Position numbers and translations under genes: made by a program. Shown here piece by piece: positions 1 to 5,895 of a DNA stretch of 8,707 bases (the first letter of the stretch is position 1; every line of letters starts with the position of its first letter). Under the pieces are notes generated by a model. That model was given only the letters and a program-made list of their open reading frames with translations. It ran no database searches and was not told the origin of the DNA. Origin of the DNA: an uncultured Lachnospiraceae bacterium (GTDB lineage Bacteria > Bacillota_A > Clostridia > Lachnospirales > Lachnospiraceae); contig USDU01000095.1 in the NCBI GenBank assembly GCA_900553635.1, positions 1-8,707 on the forward strand, written 5' to 3'.

Positions 1-1
1 A

Positions 2-454
2 TACTTTGATGATGAGAAAAAGCAGAAATATATCCCATATGTAATTGAACCATCACTGGGTGCTGACCGTATGGTACTTGCATTCCTTTGCAGTGCATAT
101 GATGAAGAAGTTCTGGACGCAGAAAAGAATGATGTTCGTACAGTTCTTCATTTCCATCCGGTTCTGGCTCCGGTTAAGATTGGTGTGCTTCCTCTGTCAA
201 AGAAGCTGAACGAGGGCGCTGAAAAGATTTTCCAGAAGCTCAGCAAGAAATATAACTGTGAATTTGATGACCGTGGAAATATCGGTAAACGTTACAGAAG
301 ACAGGATGAGATCGGAACTCCATTCTGTATCACTTATGACTTTGAGTCTGAGAATGATGGTGCTGTAACAGTCCGTGACCGTGACACCATGGAGCAGGTT
401 CGTGTGAAGATTGACGAGCTGGATGCTTACTTTGCGGAGAAATTCACATTCTAA
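2..454 (+). CDS. glyS: Glycyl-tRNA synthetase, C-terminal part (5' truncated by window edge)
   Basis: Catalyses ATP-dependent charging of tRNA-Gly in the cytoplasm. Only the last 150 residues are present; the reading frame is open from base 2 to the TAA at 452-454. Visible residues 13-26 ([14 protein letters not shown]) are class II aminoacyl-tRNA synthetase motif 3, whose Arg (visible residue 23) contacts ATP. The rest is the anticodon-binding (HGTP) domain, starting around [18 protein letters not shown] and including the conserved [19 protein letters not shown] stretch. This is the single-chain alpha2 GlyRS (archaeal/eukaryotic and Firmicute type), not the GlyQ/GlyS alpha-beta type. An internal ATG at 71 is not the true start, because homologous sequence runs upstream of it in frame. 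The gene ends in a strong terminator, so it is probably transcribed separately from ppdK. Confidence 0.95.
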   Translation, partial: YFDDEKKQKYIPYVIEPSLGADRMVLAFLCSAYDEEVLDAEKNDVRTVLHFHPVLAPVKIGVLPLSKKLNEGAEKIFQKLSKKYNCEFDDRGNIGKRYRRQDEIGTPFCITYDFESENDGAVTVRDRDTMEQVRVKIDELDAYFAEKFTF

Positions 455-476
455 TTTTATTTCATATAGGACGAAA

Positions 477-526
477 CAGGAAAAATGCACCCTTGACTAA
501 CGTCAGCCAGTGGTGCATTTTTCCTG
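477..526 (+). terminator. Intrinsic terminator of glyS
   Basis: A perfect 15-bp inverted repeat: bases 477-491 (CAGGAAAAATGCACC) pair with 512-526 (GGTGCATTTTTCCTG). The 20-nt loop itself contains a TGAC/GTCA mini-hairpin at 494-505. The GC core (TGCACC/GGTGCA) is followed by five T and preceded by five A, so it could work in both directions. It starts 23 bases after the glyS stop. Confidence 0.85.
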
Positions 527-587
527 CTTCTGATTCTTACAGTGAGGTCAGACTCACGGTTCCTTTTTCTGATAAGAACAATCCGCC

Positions 588-674
588 GAATCCAAATATG
601 TGGATTCCTGTGAGATAGTTAAGAAATAAACAAAAACAGTTCCGCAATTCGGGTAAAGTTTATGATAAATCCAC
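588..674. repeat. Three AATCCA half-sites upstream of the ppdK promoter
   Basis: Bases 588-594 (GAATCCA) and 601-607 (TGGATTC) form a 7-bp inverted repeat around a 6-base spacer. A third copy, AATCCAC at 668-674, is the exact reverse complement of GTGGATT at 600-606 and lies 9 bases upstream of the -35 box. This arrangement resembles operator half-sites, but no regulator is encoded nearby and binding is only inferred. The rest of the 455-683 gap holds a short GTGAG/CTCAC hairpin (542-557) followed by a T-rich stretch, possibly a weak second terminator. I see no gene in it. Confidence 0.4.
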
Positions 675-683
675 GAAATAAGC

Positions 684-711
684 TTGACAAATATTACGAG
701 TGTGTTACACT
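684..711 (+). promoter_or_regulatory. Sigma-A-type promoter of ppdK
   Basis: A perfect -35 box TTGACA (684-689) is separated by 16 bases from TACACT (706-711). TACACT is preceded by TG one base away (703-704), an extended -10 arrangement. This places transcription start near 718, so the leader hairpin would begin almost at the mRNA 5' end. An alternative -10, TATACA at 711-716, would need a 21-base spacer and is less likely. Confidence 0.7.
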
Positions 712-719
712 ATACATGT

Positions 720-800
720 GCGCAGGGTTTGGTCGTTGACCACAGATCCCGCGCTATTTTTATGCATTGGGAGAGAACGCATAGATAGCCGGGATCAAAC
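720..800 (+). promoter_or_regulatory. Structured 5' leader of ppdK with competing helices
   Basis: GCGC (720-723) plus GGG (725-727) pair with CCC (748-750) plus GCGC (751-754), enclosing an inner GGTC/GACC hairpin (731-734 / 738-741). This stem is followed by TATTTTTAT, so it looks like a terminator or 5' stabiliser. A second hairpin pairs TATGC (761-765) with GCATA (779-783). Downstream, CGGGATC (790-796) is an exact reverse complement of GATCCCG (745-751). GATCAAAC (793-800) can pair with GTTTGGTC (727-734) with one G-U pair. These pairings exclude the first stem, so two leader states are possible. I do not recognise a known riboswitch class. The ribosome binding site AGGAGG (810-815) lies just beyond the structured part. 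Confidence 0.5.
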
Positions 801-826
801 ATAATTAACAGGAGGAAAACAGGGCA

Positions 827-3451
827 ATGGCAAAATGGGTTTATTTATTCAAAGAAGGTAATGCGCAGATGCGTAATCTTCTGGGTGGAAAGGGAGCAAA
901 TCTGGCAGAGATGACAGGTCTGGGACTTCCGGTACCGCAGGGCTTTACTATCACAACAGAGGCCTGCACCCAGTACTACGAGGACGGACAGGAAATCAAC
1001 GAAGAGATCATGGGACAGATCAACGAGTACATCGGCAAGATGGAAGAGATCACCGGCAAGAAGTTCGGTGACGCGGAGAATCCGCTGTTGGTATCCGTTC
1101 GTTCCGGTGCCCGGGCATCCATGCCGGGTATGATGGACACCATTCTGAACCTGGGTCTGAATGAGACCGTAGTAAACGCAATCGCAGAGAAATCCGGCAA
1201 TTCCCGCTGGGCATGGGACTGCTATCGAAGATTTATTCAGATGTACTCTGACGTTGTAATGGAAGTAGGAAAGAAGTACTTCGAAGAACTGATTGACGCT
1301 ATGAAGGAGAAGAAAGGCGTTAAGCAGGACGTAGAGCTGACAGCAGAAGACCTGAAGGAGCTGGCTAATCAGTTCAAGGCAGAATATAAAGAGAAGATCG
1401 GCGCAGACTTCCCGGATGATCCGAAGGAGCAGCTGATGGGAGCAATCAAGGCTGTATTCCGTTCCTGGGACAACCCGCGTGCGAATGTATACCGTCGTGA
1501 CAACGATATCCCCTATTCCTGGGGAACGGCAGTTAACGTACAGTCCATGGCATTCGGTAACATGGGCGACGACTGCGGTACCGGCGTAGCCTTCACCCGT
1601 GACCCGGCTACCGGTGAGAAGGGACTGTTCGGTGAGTTCCTGACCAATGCACAGGGCGAGGACGTAGTAGCAGGCGTTCGTACTCCGATGCACATCTCTG
1701 AGATGGGCGAGAAGTTCCCAGAGGCATTTGAGGAGTTCAATAAGGTTTGCAAGATCCTGGAGGATCATTACAGAGATATGCAGGATATGGAGTTTACCGT
1801 AGAGCACGGCAAGCTGTACATGCTGCAGACACGTAACGGTAAGAGAACCGCACAGGCAGCTCTGAAAATTGCCTGCGACCTGGTAGACGAGGGTATGCGT
1901 ACAGAGGAAGAGGCTGTAGCTATGATCGACCCGCGTAACCTGGATACTCTGCTTCATCCGCAGTTCGACGCTGCAGCGCTGAAGGCAGCTACACCGGCCG
2001 GCAAGGGTCTGGGAGCTTCTCCGGGAGCAGCATGCGGACGCATCGTATTTACCGCAGAGGATGCTGAGAAATGGGATGAGAGAGGTGAGAAGGTTGTTCT
2101 GGTTCGTCTGGAGACCTCTCCGGAGGATATCACAGGAATGAAGGTTGCACAGGGTATCCTGACCGTTCGTGGCGGTATGACCTCCCATGCGGCAGTTGTT
2201 GCCCGTGGAATGGGAACCTGCTGTGTATCCGGCTGTGGCGATATCGCTATGGACGAGGCAAATAAGAAGTTTACACTGGCTGGCAAGGAGTACCATGAGG
2301 GAGACTGGATTTCCATCGACGGTACTACAGGCAATATCTACGATGGACAGATCCCGACCGCGGACGCGAAGATCGCAGGCGAGTTCGGCCGCGTTATGGC
2401 ATGGGCTGACAAGTTCAGAACCCTGAAGGTTCGTACCAACGCGGATACACCGGCGGATGCGAAGAAAGCACGCGAGTTGGGTGCTGAGGGTATCGGTCTG
2501 TGCCGTACCGAGCATATGTTCTTCGAGGAAGACAGAATCGCTGCATTCCGTGAGATGATCTGCTCCGATACCGCAGAAGAGAGAGAAGCAGCACTGGAGA
2601 AGATCCTGCCCTATCAGCAGGGAGACTTCGAGAAGCTGTACGAGGCTCTGGAGGGCTGCCCGGTTACCATCCGTTTCCTGGATCCGCCTCTTCATGAGTT
2701 TGTTCCGACTGAGGAAGCTGACATCGAGAAGCTGGCAGAGGCACAGGGCAAGTCTGTAGAGACCATCAAGAACATCATTGCGTCCCTGCATGAGTTCAAC
2801 CCGATGATGGGCCACAGAGGCTGCCGTCTGGCTGTTACCTATCCGGAGATCGCGAAGATGCAGACCAGAGCTGTCATCCGCGCGGCTATCAATGTAAAGA
2901 AGGCACACGCTGACTGGAATGTAAAACCGGAAATCATGATTCCGCTGGTATGTGAGGAGAAAGAGCTGAGGTTTGTAAAGAAGGTTGTAGTAGAGACTGC
3001 AGACGCTGAGATCGCGGCAGCAGGCATCGACCTGAAGTATGAGGTAGGTACCATGATCGAGATCCCGAGAGCAGCCCTGACCGCAGACGCTATCGCAAAG
3101 GATGCGGACTTCTTCTGCTTCGGTACCAACGACCTGACCCAGATGACCTACGGCTTCTCCCGTGACGACGCAGGCAAGTTCCTGAACGCGTACTACGACA
3201 AGAAGATCCTGGAGAACGACCCGTTCGCGAAGCTGGATCAGACAGGCGTAGGCAAGCTCATGGAGCTGGCTATCAAGCTTGGCAAGCCGGTAAATCCGAA
3301 CCTGCATGTAGGTATCTGCGGCGAGCACGGCGGAGACCCGTCTTCCGTAGAGTTCTGCCATAAGATTGGCCTGGACTATGTATCCTGCTCACCGTTCCGT
3401 GTACCGATTGCAAGACTGGCAGCAGCACAGGCAGCAATTGCGGATAAATAA
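827..3451 (+). CDS. ppdK: Pyruvate, phosphate dikinase
   Basis: Cytosolic enzyme that reversibly converts pyruvate, ATP and phosphate to PEP, AMP and pyrophosphate; in clostridia it often runs glycolytically using pyrophosphate. The length of 874 residues equals the well-studied Clostridium symbiosum enzyme. The N-terminal nucleotide-binding domain shows GGKGANLAEM near residue 21 and VSVRSGARASMPGMMDT near residue 89. The swivelling phosphohistidine domain has GGMTSHAAV with catalytic His454 beside Thr452, the usual target of PPDK regulatory proteins. The C-terminal PEP/pyruvate barrel has Arg560, Arg616, metal ligands Glu745 and Asp769 (CFGTNDLTQ) and the acid/base Cys831 (GICGEHGG). ATG at 827 follows AGGAGG by 11 bases, and the protein starts with the family's MAKWVYLF. 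Tandem TAA stops end it. TTA, CTA and TCA codons are almost absent, a sign of high expression. It is probably monocistronic, with its own promoter and terminator. Confidence 0.98.
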   Translation: MAKWVYLFKEGNAQMRNLLGGKGANLAEMTGLGLPVPQGFTITTEACTQYYEDGQEINEEIMGQINEYIGKMEEITGKKFGDAENPLLVSVRSGARASMPGMMDTILNLGLNETVVNAIAEKSGNSRWAWDCYRRFIQMYSDVVMEVGKKYFEELIDAMKEKKGVKQDVELTAEDLKELANQFKAEYKEKIGADFPDDPKEQLMGAIKAVFRSWDNPRANVYRRDNDIPYSWGTAVNVQSMAFGNMGDDCGTGVAFTRDPATGEKGLFGEFLTNAQGEDVVAGVRTPMHISEMGEKFPEAFEEFNKVCKILEDHYRDMQDMEFTVEHGKLYMLQTRNGKRTAQAALKIACDLVDEGMRTEEEAVAMIDPRNLDTLLHPQFDAAALKAATPAGKGLGASPGAACGRIVFTAEDAEKWDERGEKVVLVRLETSPEDITGMKVAQGILTVRGGMTSHAAVVARGMGTCCVSGCGDIAMDEANKKFTLAGKEYHEGDWISIDGTTGNIYDGQIPTADAKIAGEFGRVMAWADKFRTLKVRTNADTPADAKKARELGAEGIGLCRTEHMFFEEDRIAAFREMICSDTAEEREAALEKILPYQQGDFEKLYEALEGCPVTIRFLDPPLHEFVPTEEADIEKLAEAQGKSVETIKNIIASLHEFNPMMGHRGCRLAVTYPEIAKMQTRAVIRAAINVKKAHADWNVKPEIMIPLVCEEKELRFVKKVVVETADAEIAAAGIDLKYEVGTMIEIPRAALTADAIAKDADFFCFGTNDLTQMTYGFSRDDAGKFLNAYYDKKILENDPFAKLDQTGVGKLMELAIKLGKPVNPNLHVGICGEHGGDPSSVEFCHKIGLDYVSCSPFRVPIARLAAAQAAIADK

Positions 3452-3474
3452 TAAGGAATCAAAGATTGAAATGT

Positions 3475-3520
3475 AAAAAGACCGTTTTAAGGACTGTTTG
3501 GTTCTTAAAACGGTCTTTTT
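3475..3520. terminator. Bidirectional terminator between ppdK and the MATE gene (repeat copy 1)
   Basis: A perfect 17-bp stem pairs bases 3475-3491 (AAAAAGACCGTTTTAAG) with 3504-3520 around a 12-base loop (GACTGTTTGGTT). The A-run before and T-run after make it usable from both strands. It lies 21 bases past the second ppdK stop and 6 bases from the MATE stop, serving two convergent genes. Its sequence, loop included, recurs inverted at 5027-5071. Confidence 0.9.
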
Positions 3521-3526
3521 AACTTT

Positions 3527-4915
3527 TTATACCATCTGAACCAGCCATACATTGCTGCGTACCATAAAATAACCGATTACAACCTTGATCAATTCGGTTG
3601 CCTGAACAAGGAAGTACACACTTACGATACCAAGTCCTGTAAAGTGCGCCAGTAAAAAGGCAATTGGAACAATGATAATCCAGGTGAAAACAGAATCAAA
3701 CAGGAAGGTAATCATTGTTTTTCCACCGGAGCGCAGTGTAAAATAGGATGCATGGCTAAAGGAGCAGAAAGGCATGATGATTGCGGATACTGCGATAAAT
3801 TTGGTTGCCAGTGCACGGATTTCCTCAGAGGTATTGTAGATCTGTGGGAAAAATCTGCCGATAAAAAGCATACATACAGCTACAATAACACAGCAAAAAA
3901 CACTGAATACAATCATTTTATTATCCGCATCCTTTGCTTTTTCCAGTTTACCGGCACCCAGATACTGTCCAACCACAATGCTGATGCAGGCGCCAAGCTG
4001 GAGATAAATGATGTTAAACAGATTGGTGATGGTTGTAGCAATGTTAAGTCCGGCAACTACTTCCAGGCCGCGGATCGAGTAGCACTGTATTACGGCTGTC
4101 ATTCCTGCAGCCCACAGAACTTCATTCATCATAAGCGGTAATCCTTTGATGATGATAGCCTTTAATTCGTCTGCGGGAATACCAAAGCCGGTATACGCTC
4201 CTTTGAGATACCGGTTTTTCTCTCTGTGCCTGTGCGCCCAGATGATAATCATAAGGGCTTCTATGTAACGGGCGATAACCGTTGCCAGAGCTGCACCCTG
4301 TACGCCAAGCTCCGGGAATGGTCCGATACCGAAAATCAGAAGATAGTCCAGGATGGCATTACTTCCGACAGCTACAAAGCTTGCGATCATAGGAATCAGG
4401 GTCTGACCGGTCTCCTTGATATTGGTCGCGTAAGCCTGATTTACAGCAAAGGGAATCAGTCCTGCCATCATAATGATCAGATACTCTAATCCATACTGTA
4501 ATGCAGCACCTGTCGCACCGCTTCCGGAAGTATCTGTGAGATAAAGAGAAATCAGGTTTTCTCCTTTCGTTACAAATAATAAAATGGTAAGTATGGTAAC
4601 CGTCAAAGCCGCATACAGCTTAAAACGGAACGAATACATATGTCCTTTGTGATTTCCTTTTCCGAAATACTGGGCGCCGAAAATGCTGGCTGCCGATACA
4701 GCCCCAAATATGGCCAGATTATATACAAAGATCAGCTGATTGACAATGGCTACTCCGGACATCTGCTCTGTACCAAGCTGTCCAACCATAATATTGTCAA
4801 GAAAACTAACCAGGTTTGTAACTGCGTTTTGTAGGATCATCGGCAACGCCAGTGCAATGTAGCTTTTATAAAAATTTCTGTCTCCGATATATTTCCTGCG
4901 AAACTGTTCTAACAT
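3527..4915 (-). CDS. MATE-family multidrug/organic cation efflux pump
   Basis: A 462-residue inner-membrane antiporter of the multidrug and toxin extrusion family, which exports small, often cationic or aromatic compounds using a Na+ or H+ gradient. The length matches the family. The protein is strongly hydrophobic with roughly twelve membrane segments. The first holds the typical ALPMILQNAVTNLVSFLDN (about residues 22-40) followed by IMVGQLGTEQMSGVA. The second half repeats the pattern with GLPLMMNEVLWAAGMTAV and GACISIVVGQYLGAGKLEKA. The start at 4913-4915 (MLEQFRRKYIGD) follows AAGGAAGG at 4921-4928. An upstream duplicate of the same start region reads ATG-TAA. The substrate cannot be told from sequence. 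Both adjacent genes end in strong terminators, so it is probably its own transcription unit. No local regulator gene is visible. Confidence 0.92.
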   Translation of the reverse strand: MLEQFRRKYIGDRNFYKSYIALALPMILQNAVTNLVSFLDNIMVGQLGTEQMSGVAIVNQLIFVYNLAIFGAVSAASIFGAQYFGKGNHKGHMYSFRFKLYAALTVTILTILLFVTKGENLISLYLTDTSGSGATGAALQYGLEYLIIMMAGLIPFAVNQAYATNIKETGQTLIPMIASFVAVGSNAILDYLLIFGIGPFPELGVQGAALATVIARYIEALMIIIWAHRHREKNRYLKGAYTGFGIPADELKAIIIKGLPLMMNEVLWAAGMTAVIQCYSIRGLEVVAGLNIATTITNLFNIIYLQLGACISIVVGQYLGAGKLEKAKDADNKMIVFSVFCCVIVAVCMLFIGRFFPQIYNTSEEIRALATKFIAVSAIIMPFCSFSHASYFTLRSGGKTMITFLFDSVFTWIIIVPIAFLLAHFTGLGIVSVYFLVQATELIKVVIGYFMVRSNVWLVQMV

Positions 4916-4942
4916 AAATCCCTTCCTTTACATAAATCCCTT
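4912..4942 (-). repeat. Tandem duplication of the MATE translation start, with an ATG-TAA start-stop
   Basis: The 13-base sequence ACATAAATCCCTT occurs at 4912-4924 and again at 4930-4942, 18 bases apart. On the coding strand each copy reads AAGGGATTTATGT. The copy at 4912-4924 contains the real MATE start codon. The upstream copy has ATG at 4931-4933 followed directly by TAA. A ribosome starting there would terminate at once, so it could act as a minimal upstream ORF or simply be a small tandem duplication. Confidence 0.7.
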
Positions 4943-4979
4943 TTTCAGCCATGTTCAGCATAACATATTTCCGCAGAAT

Positions 4980-5006
4980 TTTATACCTTCTTTTTAAGTT
5001 TTACAA
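4980..5006 (-). promoter_or_regulatory. Possible MATE promoter
   Basis: On the minus strand, TTGTAA (5006-5001) is followed after 15 bases by TATAAA (4985-4980). The spacer is short and the -35 box is poor, so this is tentative. Between it and the start codon lies an ATGTT/AACAT inverted repeat (4951-4955 / 4962-4966) that could be a regulator site. Confidence 0.3.
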
Positions 5007-5026
5007 GAGAAGACACATAGAAATGT

Positions 5027-5071
5027 AAAAGACCGTTTTAAGAACCAAACAGTCCTTAAAACGGTCTTTTT
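5027..5071 (-). terminator. Terminator of the lipoprotein gene (repeat copy 2)
   Basis: The stem pairs 5027-5042 (AAAAGACCGTTTTAAG) with 5055-5070 around the loop AACCAAACAGTC. Read on the minus strand it is the same 45 bases as the ppdK terminator, loop included, and ends in TCTTTTACATTTC. It begins 13 bases after the lipoprotein stop codon and separates that gene from the MATE gene downstream. Confidence 0.85.
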
Positions 5072-5084
5072 CCATGTCCTTCGT

Positions 5085-5435
5085 TTATTCCGCTGCAGTA
5101 ACGGAAAGCACCTCGCCCATAAAGGGATCTACCTCGGAGATGGTTCCGGTATAGGTTACGGTGACCTTATCTCCAACCTTTACCTTGTCTAAGCCTTCCG
5201 GCTTTTCATTTTCGAAGGTAAATGCGTAGGAGCTGCCGGAAGCATCGGTCACGACAAACATGAAATCCTTTACCTCATCCAGAGTTCCGGTGAATTCAGA
5301 AGCGTCCTCCGCGTCTTCCTTTCCGGTGGTCTGGGAAGCGGAATCACCGTTGCCGGATCCCTTGGTTCCGCAGCCTGCGATCAGGGATGCGGTAATGGCA
5401 GTGAGAAGTATCATCATAGTTAATTTCTTTTTCAT
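5085..5435 (-). CDS. Small secreted lipoprotein of unknown function
   Basis: A 116-residue protein anchored on the outer face of the membrane. The N-terminus MKKKLTMMILLTAITASLIAGC is a type II signal peptide with a lipobox (I-A-G-C); Cys22 would be lipidated after signal peptidase II cleavage. A Gly/Ser/Asp/Glu-rich linker follows (about residues 23-47). The compact C-terminal domain of about 68 residues alternates short beta-like stretches: FTGTLDEVKDFMFVVTD, SYAFTFENE, VKVGDKVTVTYTGTI and GEVLSVTAAE. The VGDKVTVTYTG pattern looks like an OB-fold-type small barrel, which is an inference. No catalytic residues stand out and the mature part has no further Cys. The ATG at 5433-5435 has AGGAGG at 5443-5448, seven bases upstream. 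Its own promoter and terminator suggest a monocistronic gene. Confidence 0.85.
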   Translation of the reverse strand: MKKKLTMMILLTAITASLIAGCGTKGSGNGDSASQTTGKEDAEDASEFTGTLDEVKDFMFVVTDASGSSYAFTFENEKPEGLDKVKVGDKVTVTYTGTISEVDPFMGEVLSVTAAE

Positions 5436-5464
5436 AAGAAAACCTCCTGTTCATTATTTATGTT

Positions 5465-5478
5465 TCCAATTTATTGGA
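5465..5478. promoter_or_regulatory. 14-bp palindrome at the lipoprotein transcription start
   Basis: TCCAAT (5465-5470) and ATTGGA (5473-5478) are perfect inverted repeats with a 2-base spacer. That spacer is too short for an RNA hairpin loop, so a DNA-binding dimer site is the better reading. It lies directly downstream of the proposed -10 box, where transcription would begin. Confidence 0.4.
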
Positions 5479-5481
5479 CGC

Positions 5482-5509
5482 TCTATACCGTTAAAAAGTT
5501 TCATTTCAG
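5482..5509 (-). promoter_or_regulatory. Possible lipoprotein promoter
   Basis: Minus-strand CTGAAA (5509-5504), a 16-base spacer, then TATAGA (5487-5482). Both boxes are only partial matches to the sigma-A consensus. The position, about 35 bases upstream of AGGAGG, is sensible. Confidence 0.3.
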
Positions 5510-5548
5510 GTGAAAAATTTATTTTGTGGTTGACATAGAGCGGATGAT

Positions 5549-5650
5549 ATGCTCTAGGGGCTTACGAAAGAAGAAATAGCCCTGTGTAAGCGGGTATTTC
5601 AGAAAATATGTGATAATACGGAAAGATGGGTTGAAGAATATGTGCGCTAT
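5549..5650 (+). pseudogene. 5' remnant of an unrecognised gene with an early TAG
   Basis: Read from the ATG at 5549-5551, the frame gives M-L-stop-GLTKEEIALCKRVFQKICD and continues with NTERWVEEYVRYH, which is amphipathic and protein-like. The TAG at 5555-5557 could derive from GAG or another sense codon by one change. Beyond about 5645 the frame loses character (Arg/Gly/Pro-rich) and stops at 5708. At that point the NlpC/P60 remnant begins in a different frame. A TTGACA at 5530-5535 lies just upstream, with no good -10 box. I cannot assign a family; a truncated acetyltransferase N-terminus is one weak possibility. Confidence 0.35.
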
Positions 5651-5753
5651 CATTCCGGCAGACGATGCCCAGCCGGGAGACCTGATCTTTTTTCAGGGCA
5701 CCTATGATACACCGGGAGTCAGTCATGTGGGAATTTATGTGGGGAAAATTTAA
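5622..5753 (+). pseudogene. C-terminal fragment of an NlpC/P60 peptidoglycan hydrolase (ICE remnant)
   Basis: The frame gives KDGLKNMCAIIPADDAQ, then PGDLIFFQGTYDTPGVSH, then VGIYVGKI and TAA at 5751-5753. The PGDLIFF...GVSHVGIYVG block is the histidine-containing part of the NlpC/P60 fold, the His being the second catalytic residue. The exact style, with QGTYDTPGVSHVGIYVG, is typical of the lysozyme/NlpC-P60 hydrolases carried by Tn916-like conjugative elements (Orf14 type). The catalytic Cys region (DCSGF-like) and everything before it are missing, and the protein ends early, just after VGIYVG. The piece is therefore non-functional and most likely what remains of a lost integrative element. 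The exact 5' limit of homology is uncertain; an in-frame ATG sits at 5640. Confidence 0.75.
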
Positions 5754-5770
5754 TAAATTTCACGAAACCA

Positions 5771-5823
5771 AAGCCCGCCCGGACGAATCCTGAAAATAAT
5801 TTTCAGCTTCGCCGGGCGGGCTT
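5771..5823. terminator. Long GC-rich hairpin, possible terminator
   Basis: AAGCCCGCCCGG (5771-5782) pairs perfectly with CCGGGCGGGCTT (5812-5823). With A5783 bulged, CGAA (5784-5787) pairs with TTCG (5808-5811). An inner CTGAAAA/TTTTCAG (5790-5796 / 5800-5806) completes a compound stem. On the plus strand it is followed by GTGCGTG with no T-run. On the minus strand it is followed by T-rich TTTGGTTTCG, so it would terminate leftward transcription better. Its high GC content contrasts with the flanks. Confidence 0.5.
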
Positions 5824-5895
5824 GTGCGTGAGCGCGGGGCAGGGTAAGATAGCCATAAAGCAAACCGAGTTTACGAAAGAAAGAGAGGAAGAAAC

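Noticed and set aside
477..526. Riboswitch or small RNA in the glyS-ppdK spacer near the inverted repeat
   Set aside because: The perfect stem with T-run placed right after the glyS stop is fully explained as an intrinsic terminator.
845..3361. A very long open frame (838 codons) antisense to ppdK
   Set aside because: It is in codon register with ppdK, so its stops would correspond to TTA, CTA and TCA codons, which ppdK almost never uses. The predicted protein is Cys/Leu/Arg-rich with no family character, so it is a codon-bias shadow.
5530..5558. TTGACA at 5530-5535 as a plus-strand promoter
   Set aside because: At 16-18 bases spacing the -10 position reads CTCTAG or TCTAGG; the TATGCT at 5548 is only 12 bases away. 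It may be a decayed promoter of the remnant gene.
5840..5873. Possible BglG/LicT antiterminator (RAT) site before the ene-reductase gene
   Set aside because: The piece ATAAAGCAAACC recalls the end of RAT sequences, but the paired stem and an overlapping terminator are absent.
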